Part shown: one piece after another, positions 1 to 5,731 of the stretch
Numbering within the stretch: position 1 is the stretch's first letter
Layout: every line of letters begins with the position of its first letter
Origin: JBEVMS01 sp040508515
GTDB lineage: Bacteria > Pseudomonadota > Gammaproteobacteria > Xanthomonadales > Rhodanobacteraceae
Assembly: GCA_040508515.1 (NCBI GenBank)
Contig: JBEVMS010000299.1
Coordinates: forward strand, 1-6,433
DNA: 6,433 nt
Direction: 5' to 3'
The notes under the pieces: generated by a model
Databases searched by the model: none
The model's input: only the letters and a program-made list of their open reading frames with translations
Told to the model about the DNA's origin: nothing
Made by a program: the position numbers and the translations under genes

Positions 1-133
1 GGTGCTATTGCTGATCGGCCTGGGCCTGACTTGGCTACTTTGGCGCGTGCTGGTGCAGGTGCATGCCCGGTTGCAGGCCGCGTTGCGCGATACGCTGGAC
101 AAGCCCGATCAGGCTGACGATGAGCCTCCCTGA
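1..133 (+). CDS. C-terminal fragment of a membrane protein (partial)
   Basis: The frame is open from base 2 to a TGA at 131-133 and gives 43 residues, so the 5' part lies outside the window. The fragment starts with a hydrophobic stretch rich in Leu, Ile and Gly with two Trp (about residues 1-18), which looks like a final transmembrane helix. It continues as a basic amphipathic segment (HARLQAALRDTL) and ends in an acidic, Pro-containing tail (DDEPP). This is what the cytoplasmic end of an integral membrane protein looks like. The helix followed by HARLQ-ALRDTL faintly recalls the region after the last helix of some CPA2-type cation/proton antiporters, but the fragment is too short to assign a family. 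No terminator hairpin is evident directly after the stop. Confidence 0.6.
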   Translation, partial: VLLLIGLGLTWLLWRVLVQVHARLQAALRDTLDKPDQADDEPP

Positions 134-209
134 TGCCCGCTCCGCAGGGTGATTAGTTTCAGAACAAATGAACCTTTGCGCATGTTCAGGGTCATAGCCC
201 GAAGCGTCG

Positions 210-238
210 TTGCCAAGATTCATTAAGCGCCGCACAAT
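210..238 (+). promoter_or_regulatory. Predicted sigma-70 promoter of the FKBP isomerase gene
   Basis: TTGCCA at 210-215 (5 of 6 to the -35 consensus) is separated by exactly 17 bases from CACAAT at 233-238 (4 of 6 to the -10 consensus). Transcription would start near 245, giving a leader of about 60 bases that begins almost immediately with the hairpin at 248-265. A weaker sigma-E-like pair lies just upstream: TGAACCT at 169-175, then GTCATA at 191-196 after 15 bases. It is treated as a finding rather than a firm site. The call is by eye only. Confidence 0.4.
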
Positions 239-247
239 GCTTAGCCT

Positions 248-265
248 GCCTCCCCTGGGGGAGGC
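248..265 (+). promoter_or_regulatory. 5'-leader hairpin upstream of the FKBP isomerase gene
   Basis: GCCTCCCC at 248-255 and GGGGAGGC at 258-265 are perfect inverted complements. With a realistic four-base loop the RNA stem is seven GC-rich pairs (GCCTCCC/GGGAGGC around CTGG). There is no U-tract, and it precedes rather than follows a gene, so it does not look like a terminator. It sits a few bases after the predicted transcription start and about 40 bases before the start codon. It could protect the 5' end of the message or be an operator. A much smaller CCGG/CCGG stem follows at 270-282. Confidence 0.45.
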
Positions 266-306
266 TCGTCCGGTATCGCCGGCACATCCACACGAGGGAG
301 TTACAA

Positions 307-1098
307 ATGAAGTATTTTCTGCGTCCCACGCTGACGGCGGCCGCATTGGCTGTGGCGCTGGGCATGACCGCGGGCGTCCACGCCCAGGCTGCCAAGACCG
401 GCGCTGCCGCCAGCACCGGTGCGGTCGACAAGACCAAGGCCAGCTACGTCGTTGGCTGGGATCTGGCCGCTCAGTTGCCGCCGATCGTGCGTGAAGAAGT
501 CGATCCGGCCACTGTCGCGCGCGCCGTGCAGTCGGCGCTGTCGGGCCAGAAGCCGACCATGAGCGAAGCAGAAGCCAAGACCGTGCGTGAGGCTTTCGTG
601 GCTCAGTTGCGCGTCAAGGCCGAGGCCGAGTTCAAGCAAGTCGCCGCCAAGAACAAGACCGAGGGCGACGCCTTCATCGCCAAGAACAAGACCGCGCCGG
701 GTGTGAAGACCACGGCCTCGGGCTTGCAGTACCAGGTGATCGCTCAGGGCACCGGCCCGCGTCCGGGTCCGAACGATACCGTGCAGGTCAACTACACCGG
801 CACCTTCATCAGTGGCGAAGTGTTCGATGCTTCGGCCAAGCACGAAGGCGGTGGCCCGGCGTCGATCCCGCTAGCTGGCGTGATCCCGGGCTTCAAGGAA
901 GGTCTGCAACTGATGCAGATCGGTGGTCATTACAAGTTGTTCATTCCGTCCAACCTGGCCTACGGCGCGCAGCCGCAGGGTCCGATGCCGCCGAACGAGA
1001 CGCTGATCTTCGACGTCACCTTGGTCAAGACCGGTCCGACCCCGGCCGGCCAGGGCGCGCCGGGTGCTCCCGCTGGTGGTGCTCCGCAGGGCAATTGA
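307..1098 (+). CDS. fkpA: FkpA-type FKBP peptidyl-prolyl cis-trans isomerase, exported
   Basis: This 263-residue protein is expected to catalyse cis-trans isomerisation of prolyl bonds and act as a chaperone in the periplasm. Residues 1-26 form a signal peptide: MKYFLR, a hydrophobic Ala/Leu core, then VHA before a likely cut after Ala26. Residues 43-130 are helical and charged, matching the FKBP N-terminal dimerisation domain. Residues 131-241 form the FKBP domain, with NYTG at 162-165, VFDAS at 172-176 (Asp174 matches pocket Asp37 of FKBP12), VIPGFKEGL at 192-200, LAYG at 217-220 and TLIFDV at 232-237. The usual pocket Trp is Phe196 here. The C-terminus is a Pro/Gly/Ala/Gln-rich tail (about 244-263). 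The start is set by GAGGGAG at 294-300, six bases before ATG, the best ribosome site in the window. A 17-base direct repeat in the linker (645-661 and 678-694) encodes AKNKT twice. The symbol could equally be a mip-like name; the family is secure. Confidence 0.93.
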   Translation: MKYFLRPTLTAAALAVALGMTAGVHAQAAKTGAAASTGAVDKTKASYVVGWDLAAQLPPIVREEVDPATVARAVQSALSGQKPTMSEAEAKTVREAFVAQLRVKAEAEFKQVAAKNKTEGDAFIAKNKTAPGVKTTASGLQYQVIAQGTGPRPGPNDTVQVNYTGTFISGEVFDASAKHEGGGPASIPLAGVIPGFKEGLQLMQIGGHYKLFIPSNLAYGAQPQGPMPPNETLIFDVTLVKTGPTPAGQGAPGAPAGGAPQGN

Positions 1099-1128
1099 TC
1101 GCTAGCGCGGTCTTCGCTTTGGTTTGAA

Positions 1129-1160
1129 CAAGAGGGGCGCGAGCAATCGCGCCCTTCTTG
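1129..1160 (+). terminator. Terminator hairpin after the FKBP isomerase gene
   Basis: CAAGAGGGGCGCGA (1129-1142) pairs with TCGCGCCCTTCTTG (1147-1160). This makes a 14-pair stem with a single G.T wobble (1134 with 1155) closed by a GCAA loop, a GNRA-type tetraloop that adds stability. It starts 31 bases after the stop. The T-rich run (CCCTTCTT) lies within the 3' arm, and the tail after the stem (CATTGTGG) is not a clean U-tract. Termination efficiency is therefore uncertain, and the hairpin may also act as a 3'-end stabiliser. Confidence 0.7.
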
Positions 1161-1208
1161 CATTGTGGCGATGCTCCGCAGCTCCGACGGTATGCATCGC
1201 GATCGGCC

Positions 1209-1217
1209 TGTTAGAAT
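1209..1217 (+). promoter_or_regulatory. Predicted extended -10 promoter of ugd
   Basis: TG at 1209-1210 followed by one base and TAGAAT at 1212-1217 (5 of 6 to TATAAT) makes an extended -10 element. No good -35 hexamer is found 16-18 bases upstream, as often happens with extended -10 promoters. The start would fall near 1224, leaving a leader of roughly 27 bases before ATG at 1251. It lies downstream of the terminator hairpin, which supports a separate transcription unit beginning with ugd. Confidence 0.45.
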
Positions 1218-1250
1218 GGGCGGCCCTGAGACGCGGTTGTTGCAGCGACG

Positions 1251-2588
1251 ATGAAAGTCACCCTTTTCGGTACAGGTTATGTGGGTCTGGTCACCGGCGC
1301 CTGTCTTGCCGAGATGGGTAATCACGTGCTCTGTGTGGATATCGACGCGGCCAAGGTCGAGGGCTTGAAACGTGGCGTGATTCCGATTTATGAGCCGGGT
1401 CTGGAGCCCTTGGTCAAGCGCAACTATGCCGCCGCTCAGCTCGATTTCACGACCGAGGCGGCGCCGGCCATCGCGCACGGCCAGGTGGTTTTTATCGCGG
1501 TGGGCACGCCGCCGGATGAAGATGGCAGCGCCGATCTCAAGTATGTGCTCAGTGTGGCGCGCAGCATCGGCCAGCATATCGATCGCTATACCGTGGTGGT
1601 CAACAAGTCGACCGTGCCGGTGGGTACCGCCGATCGGGTACGCGAGGCGATCGCCGCCGAGCTTGCGGCGCGCGGCGTCGAGGTGCCGTTCGATGTGGTT
1701 TCCAACCCCGAATTTCTTAAGGAAGGCGACGCGGTGGAAGACTGCCTGCGTCCCGACCGCATCGTCATTGGCGCGTCCAGCGAGCGCGCGGTGGAACAGT
1801 TGCGCAAGCTGTATGCGCCGTTCAACCGTAACCACGACCGCATGGTGGTGATGGACGAGCGCTCGGCTGAGCTCACCAAGTACGCCGCGAACGCGATGCT
1901 GGCGACCAAGATCAGCTTCATGAACGAGATCGCCAATATCGCCGAACGGGTCGGCGCCGATGTCGAGTTGGTACGCCAAGGCATCGGCTCGGACCCGCGC
2001 ATCGGCTATCACTTCATCTACGCTGGCGCCGGCTATGGCGGCTCGTGTTTCCCCAAAGATGTGCAGGCATTGGAGCGCACCGCGAGCGGCGTCGGTTACC
2101 AGGCGCACTTGCTGGCGGCGGTGGAAGCGGTCAACCGCGAGCAGAAGACCCGGCTGTTCGCGCAGATCGTGCGCCACTTTGGCGGACAGATCGCCGGCAA
2201 GACGGTGGCGCTGTGGGGTTTGGCGTTCAAGCCCAACACCGACGACATGCGTGAGGCGCCCAGCCGGCAGCTGATCGAAGCCTTGTGGGAAGCCGGGGCC
2301 CGTGTGCGCGCCTATGACCCGGAGGCGCGCGAGGAGACCACGCGTATCTACGGCGAGCGCCCGGATCTGGTCTTGTGCGACAACGCCTATCACGCGCTCG
2401 AAGGCGCCGACGTGCTGGCGATCGTCACCGAGTGGAAGGCGTTTCGCAGCCCCGATTTTGCGCGGATCAAGGCAGCCTTGGCCGAGCCGGCGATCTTCGA
2501 CGGGCGTAATCTGTACGACCCGGGCGCGGTTGAAGAAGCTGGCCTGGCTTATTACGGTATCGGCCGCGGCCGTTCCTTGCGGGCTTGA
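1251..2588 (+). CDS. ugd: UDP-glucose 6-dehydrogenase
   Basis: This 445-residue protein oxidises UDP-glucose twice with NAD+ to UDP-glucuronate, a precursor for surface polysaccharides and, in some bacteria, lipid A modification. The N-terminal Rossmann fold begins at residue 1 with VTLFGTGYVGL (GxGxxG at 7-12) and an acidic Asp30 at the end of the second strand. VGTPPDEDG is at 84-92, KSTVPVGT at 119-126 and NPEFLKEG at 152-159. The central helical region holds ELTKYAANAM (Lys210, Asn214). GYGGSCFPKD at 261-270 carries the catalytic Cys266 and Asp270. The C-terminal UDP-binding domain has LWGLAFKPNTDDMREAPS at 321-338. Length matches single-domain bacterial Ugd. The start is set by the Rossmann strand; the Shine-Dalgarno is poor (GCAGCGACG before ATG). 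It is first in an apparent operon, and its TGA is one base from the slyX start. GDP-mannose dehydrogenase belongs to the same superfamily, but the overall motifs favour Ugd. Confidence 0.95.
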   Translation: MKVTLFGTGYVGLVTGACLAEMGNHVLCVDIDAAKVEGLKRGVIPIYEPGLEPLVKRNYAAAQLDFTTEAAPAIAHGQVVFIAVGTPPDEDGSADLKYVLSVARSIGQHIDRYTVVVNKSTVPVGTADRVREAIAAELAARGVEVPFDVVSNPEFLKEGDAVEDCLRPDRIVIGASSERAVEQLRKLYAPFNRNHDRMVVMDERSAELTKYAANAMLATKISFMNEIANIAERVGADVELVRQGIGSDPRIGYHFIYAGAGYGGSCFPKDVQALERTASGVGYQAHLLAAVEAVNREQKTRLFAQIVRHFGGQIAGKTVALWGLAFKPNTDDMREAPSRQLIEALWEAGARVRAYDPEAREETTRIYGERPDLVLCDNAYHALEGADVLAIVTEWKAFRSPDFARIKAALAEPAIFDGRNLYDPGAVEEAGLAYYGIGRGRSLRA

Positions 2589-2589
2589 G

Positions 2590-2805
2590 ATGGACGCCAC
2601 TTTCGAACAACGCCTTACCGAGCTGGAAGTGCGGCTGACTTTCATCGACGATACCGTGCACGCGCTGGCTGGCGCCGATGCCGAGCAGTCGCTGCGGATC
2701 GCCGCGCTGGAGCGCCTGGTGCGTGATCTGCGCGGCGAATTGTCGAGCTTGCGACACGATGCCGGCAGCGACCCCCACAGTGAGCCACCGCCGCCGCATT
2801 ATTGA
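2590..2805 (+). CDS. slyX: SlyX family small coiled-coil protein
   Basis: This 71-residue cytosolic protein starts at the ATG in TGAGATG, leaving one base after the ugd stop. Translational coupling is therefore likely, and there is no separate ribosome site. Residues 3-56 form a heptad-patterned helix (FEQRLTELEVRLTFIDDTVHAL and a following ALERLVRDLRGELSSL block), as in SlyX coiled coils. The C-terminus ends in PPPPHY, the conserved SlyX signature; with the matching length this makes the assignment strong. The biochemical role of SlyX is not established. The gene is named from the E. coli locus next to slyD. In E. coli slyX also lies beside fkpA, so its closeness here to an FKBP isomerase gene, one gene away, echoes that neighbourhood. 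Confidence 0.93.
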   Translation: MDATFEQRLTELEVRLTFIDDTVHALAGADAEQSLRIAALERLVRDLRGELSSLRHDAGSDPHSEPPPPHY

Positions 2806-2831
2806 GTGCGCCGACAGCCGCCCCCTTTCGC

Positions 2832-2847
2832 GATCGCCGCGGCGATC
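2832..2847. repeat. Perfect 16-base palindrome between slyX and the DUF2058 gene
   Basis: GATCGCCG at 2832-2839 is followed directly by its reverse complement CGGCGATC at 2840-2847. As RNA it could fold into a six-pair stem with a CGCG loop; as DNA it is a symmetric site flanked by GATC at each end. It lies 29 bases before the DUF2058 start codon and has no U-tract after it, so a classic terminator is unlikely. A processing site, an attenuating hairpin, a protein-binding site or chance in GC-rich DNA are all possible. Confidence 0.6.
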
Positions 2848-2876
2848 CCTCACTTCATCCGTACGAGTTTTTGATC

Positions 2877-3488
2877 ATGGCCGATTCCCTGCGCGACCAG
2901 CTTCTCAAGAGCGGCATCGTCAAACAGGTTCGCGACGAGCCGCGCGCTGCCGCTTTCAAGGGCGCCAAACCGGGACAAGGTAAGCCAGCTCAGGCCGGCC
3001 GGCCGGGCAATGGCAAGCCCGGTCCGCATGCCAAGCCGCCGCAACACAAGCCGCCGCAGCATAAACCCAAGCCCAGCTCCGAAGAGATCGATTTGGCCAA
3101 GGCCTACGCGATCCGCGCGCAGACTGAAGCCGCCGAGCGCAAGCGTGCCGAGCAAGCGGCGGCTGAGCAGGCGCGGATCAAACGCGAACGCAAAGCGCAA
3201 TTGCAGAAGCTGTTGGAGAGCAACACTATCCCGCAGGCCGACACCGAACAGGTGCGGCATTTCGAGTACGGCAACAAGATTCGCCGCGTGCATGTCGACG
3301 ATGCCCAGTTGGCCGCGCTCAATGCCGGCGAGCTGGGCGTGGTGCAACAAGGTGGGCGTTATCTGTTGGTCAGCCGCGAAGTGGCTGAACAGGTACGTCA
3401 GATCGATGCCCAGCATCTGGCCTTGTTGGTCGATCCCTCTAGCGGCGGCATCGGTGACGATGGGGTTCCCGACGACTTGATGTGGTGA
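2877..3488 (+). CDS. DUF2058 (YaiL-type) family protein
   Basis: This 203-residue soluble protein has no assigned biochemical function. The N-terminal MADSLRDQLLKSGIV (1-15) is the family's conserved opening and fixes the start at ATG 2877. An in-frame TTG at 2802, overlapping the slyX stop, would add 25 residues unlike the family. Residues 20-68 are a basic, Pro/Gly/Gln/Lys-rich disordered linker with two KPPQH units (3033-3062). Residues 70-113 are a charged Ala/Glu/Arg/Lys helix, likely a coiled coil. Residues 125-185 form a compact C-terminal domain containing FEYGNKIRRVHV and RYLLVSREVAEQV. The protein ends in VPDDLMW, the family's usual terminus. It lies 71 bases after slyX on the same strand and is probably the last gene of the ugd-slyX operon. 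The Shine-Dalgarno is weak. Family assignment is strong; role unknown. Confidence 0.9.
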   Translation: MADSLRDQLLKSGIVKQVRDEPRAAAFKGAKPGQGKPAQAGRPGNGKPGPHAKPPQHKPPQHKPKPSSEEIDLAKAYAIRAQTEAAERKRAEQAAAEQARIKRERKAQLQKLLESNTIPQADTEQVRHFEYGNKIRRVHVDDAQLAALNAGELGVVQQGGRYLLVSREVAEQVRQIDAQHLALLVDPSSGGIGDDGVPDDLMW

Positions 3489-3676
3489 GTCGTTTGGTGT
3501 TGCTGACAAAATGAAAGATCAGCGCCCCTCAGGCCTGCACCACGGTTGGTGCGTCACGTGGTGCAACGCGTTTTGGTAGCTGCTCTTAAGTCGCGCATGG
3601 CGCAACGGAGAACCATAGGCGTGCGGGGCCGAGGCGCTTATCCGTAGCTTAGATATCGCCACGCACAAGCGCGCGC
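3489..3676. other. Intergenic gap between convergent genes
   Basis: These 188 bases lie between two convergent stops. Besides the hairpin at 3536-3565 I see an interrupted stem, GGCG..TATC with GATA.CGCC, at roughly 3633-3658, which could end minus-strand transcription, though no U-tract follows on that strand. No convincing small gene, tRNA or repeat element is visible. Confidence 0.4.
3536..3574 (+). terminator. Candidate terminator between convergent genes
   Basis: TGCACCACG (3536-3544) can pair with CGTGGTGCA (3557-3565) in a nine-pair stem with a 12-base loop, followed after ACGCG by TTTT at 3571-3574. A competing smaller hairpin, GCACCA/TGGTGC around CGGT (3537-3552), shares the same 5' arm. 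The position, about 50 bases after the DUF2058 stop and facing the minus-strand beta-oxidation gene, suits termination of the ugd operon. The short T-run set back from the stem makes it a weak call. Confidence 0.35.
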
Positions 3677-5731
3677 TCAGTCCTGTGCGAGCAACGCCGG
3701 ATGATCCCAACCTTGCTTGGGGCGGAAGCGCTCGCCGTGGCGCTGCGCGAGCTGTTCCAGTCGCGCTTTGATCTTGTCGACGCCTTCGCTGCGTACGTAT
3801 TGAAGCGGGCCACCCCGGAACGGCGCGAAGCCGGTGCCGAAGATCACCCCGGCGTCGAGCAGATCGGCGTCGTCGACCACGCCGTCGACTAGGCAGGCCA
3901 CCGCCTCGTTAATCATGGGCAGCAGCATGCGGTCGGCCAGATCCGGCGGCGTCGCGTAGTGCGGATCGACTTCCGGTTTTTGCGGTTTGCCGTCGTGCCA
4001 GACGTACAAGCCTTCGCCATCCTTCTTGCCGCGTTTGCCAGCCTCCAGCTTGGTTTCCAGGCCGGGCGGCAACTGCAATCCCAGGAATGGCGCCAGCTCC
4101 TGACCGACTGAAGCGCAGACGTCCAGTCCTACTGTGTCGGCCAGTTCGATCGGCCCCATCGGCATGCCAAACTTCTTGGCTTCGCGATCAAGCACCGGGC
4201 CGGGGACGCCCTCGCTGTAAAGCCGCACGGCTTCCAGCAGGTAAGGCATCAAGATGCGGTTGACCAGAAACCCCGGCGTGCCCTTGACCGCCACCGGCAA
4301 CTTGCCTAGCGCTTTGCAAAAAGCCAGGGCGCGCTTTTCGATGGTCGGGTCCAGGGTGTCGTGGCGGACCACTTCCACCAACGGCATCTGTGCCACCGGA
4401 TTGAAAAAGTGAAGCCCCAGGAACCGCTGTGGCGCGGCCAGACTGCGGCGCAATTCATCCAGCGCAATACTTGAAGTATTACTGGCCAGGATTTCGTCGG
4501 CCTGGAATTGCGGTTCGATGGTCGCGTACAACGCCTGCTTGGCCTGGGCATTCTCGAAGATCGCTTCAATTGCCAGGTCGGCCTTGGCGATGCCGGCGCC
4601 TTCCACGTCGGCGCGCAGGTGGCTCATCGCTGCCATGACTTTCTCAGGCGCCTTGAGCTTTTTCTCGTACAGGCTGCGCGCGCGATCCAGTGCCGGCTGC
4701 ACGTATTGCAGCTCACGATCCTGCAAGGTCACCTCGAAACCCTTGAGCGCGGCCCAGGCGGCGATGTCCCCGCCCATCACGCCGGCGCCGATCACATGCA
4801 CATGCTCGATGCCGTGTTCGATGCCGTTGCCTTGCGCTTTCAGGCGCTCTTGCAAAAAGAAGAGGCGGATCAGGTTGTGTGCGGTCGGAGTCTGCGCCAG
4901 CTTGGCGACTGAGCGGGCTTCCAGTGCGAGGCGCTGCTGGATGGAGCTGCCGCCGCGCTTCCAAACCTCGATCAACGCAAACGGTGCCGGGTAGTGTTCC
5001 CTGCGTACTTTGGCGGCGGTCTGCTTGATCACCATGGGGGCCAACACTTGCCGCACCGGCCACAGGTTAGTGGCCCAGGCGATCATGCGTTGTTGTAGCG
5101 AGCGCCGATGCGGCCGGCGCAGCATTTGATGCGCTTCGGCCAACAATGCGTCAGCGTGCACCAGCCGGTCGACAACGCCTAGTGACCGCGCGCGCCGCGC
5201 CGACAAAGATTTGCCGGTCAGCATCAGCGGTAGCGCCTCGGTAGCGCCGATCAGGCGTGGCAGGCGCGCCGTGCCGCCCCAGCCGGGATGAATGCCGAGC
5301 ATCACTTCCGGCAGGGCGATCTTGGTGGTGTCCTCGTCCACCGCGATGCGCTGACGGCAGGCCAACGCCAGTTCGGTGCCGCCGCCCATGCAAGCGCCGT
5401 GGATCGCCGCCACGGTGGGGAAGGGTAACCGCGCCAGCGCTTCAAAGATCCGCTGGCCGTTTTCAATGTTGTCCTGCACGTCGCCGCGGCGGGCGTAATC
5501 GACGAATTCCTTGATGTCGGCGCCGACGGCGAAACCCGAACGCTTGGCCGAGTGCACGATCAGCCCGGCGGGTTTTCCGATCGCCATGCGCTCGACGATT
5601 TGCCCCAGCTCATCGAGTACCTCACGCGAGATCGCGTTGACGCTGCTCTGGGCGCGATCCAGGCTCAGCGTGACGACGCCGCTATCGTCGATGCTCGTCT
5701 TCCAGTGGTTGAAGCGCAGTCCTTCGAACAT
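3677..5731 (-). CDS. Fatty-acid oxidation multifunctional enzyme: enoyl-CoA hydratase / 3-hydroxyacyl-CoA dehydrogenase
   Basis: This 684-residue FadB/FadJ-type alpha subunit is expected to hydrate trans-2-enoyl-CoA and oxidise L-3-hydroxyacyl-CoA with NAD+ in beta-oxidation. Residues 1-190 are a crotonase domain: GFAVGADIKEF (66-76) forms the oxyanion/CoA site, GGGTE carries Glu120 and ALPE carries Glu142, the two catalytic Glu. Residues 220-300 are the linker with the family's HYPAP (246-250) and TPTAHNLIRLFF. The dehydrogenase Rossmann fold begins at VHVIGAGVMGGDIA (311-324; GxGxxG 315-320), with SNTSSIALDEL at 417-427 and GLHFFNPV at 439-446 carrying His441, paired with Glu453. C-terminal helical domains include FGMPMGPIELADTVGLD (521-537) and GTGFAPFRGGPLQY (632-645). 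All catalytic residues are present, so it should be active. It is somewhat shorter than E. coli FadB (about 729). No thiolase gene follows. The name fadB or fadJ cannot be decided. The ribosome site is poor; the start is set by MFEGLRFNHW. Confidence 0.92.
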   Translation of the reverse strand: MFEGLRFNHWKTSIDDSGVVTLSLDRAQSSVNAISREVLDELGQIVERMAIGKPAGLIVHSAKRSGFAVGADIKEFVDYARRGDVQDNIENGQRIFEALARLPFPTVAAIHGACMGGGTELALACRQRIAVDEDTTKIALPEVMLGIHPGWGGTARLPRLIGATEALPLMLTGKSLSARRARSLGVVDRLVHADALLAEAHQMLRRPHRRSLQQRMIAWATNLWPVRQVLAPMVIKQTAAKVRREHYPAPFALIEVWKRGGSSIQQRLALEARSVAKLAQTPTAHNLIRLFFLQERLKAQGNGIEHGIEHVHVIGAGVMGGDIAAWAALKGFEVTLQDRELQYVQPALDRARSLYEKKLKAPEKVMAAMSHLRADVEGAGIAKADLAIEAIFENAQAKQALYATIEPQFQADEILASNTSSIALDELRRSLAAPQRFLGLHFFNPVAQMPLVEVVRHDTLDPTIEKRALAFCKALGKLPVAVKGTPGFLVNRILMPYLLEAVRLYSEGVPGPVLDREAKKFGMPMGPIELADTVGLDVCASVGQELAPFLGLQLPPGLETKLEAGKRGKKDGEGLYVWHDGKPQKPEVDPHYATPPDLADRMLLPMINEAVACLVDGVVDDADLLDAGVIFGTGFAPFRGGPLQYVRSEGVDKIKARLEQLAQRHGERFRPKQGWDHPALLAQD

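Noticed and set aside
645..694. 17-base direct repeat (CGCCAAGAACAAGACCG twice) as a possible mobile or recombination element
   Set aside because: It is in frame, spaced 33 bases apart, and encodes the repeated AKNKT of the linker helix. Normal protein-level repetition explains it.
301..843. Minus-strand open frame opposite the FKBP gene, about 180 codons
   Set aside because: The plus-strand reading gives an obvious signal peptide and FKBP domain. The reverse frame shows no motif and is explained by codon bias.
960..2645. Long open frame on the minus strand opposite ugd, about 560 codons
   Set aside because: It lies antisense to a clear UDP-glucose dehydrogenase. Long reverse frames are expected from GC-rich codon bias, and its translation (many His, Arg, Gly, no domain pattern) does not look like a real protein.
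2802..2876. TTG start for the DUF2058 gene overlapping the slyX stop
   Set aside because: It would add 25 residues not seen in the family and remove the conserved MADSLRDQLL start, so ATG 2877 is preferred.
2850..3509. Minus-strand open frame of about 219 codons opposite the DUF2058 gene
   Set aside because: The plus strand carries the family's conserved first and last residues. The reverse product is Leu/Gly/Arg-rich without recognisable structure.
4508..4994. Plus-strand open frames opposite the beta-oxidation gene
   Set aside because: They lie wholly inside a well-supported minus-strand gene with intact catalytic motifs and have no domain pattern or ribosome site.
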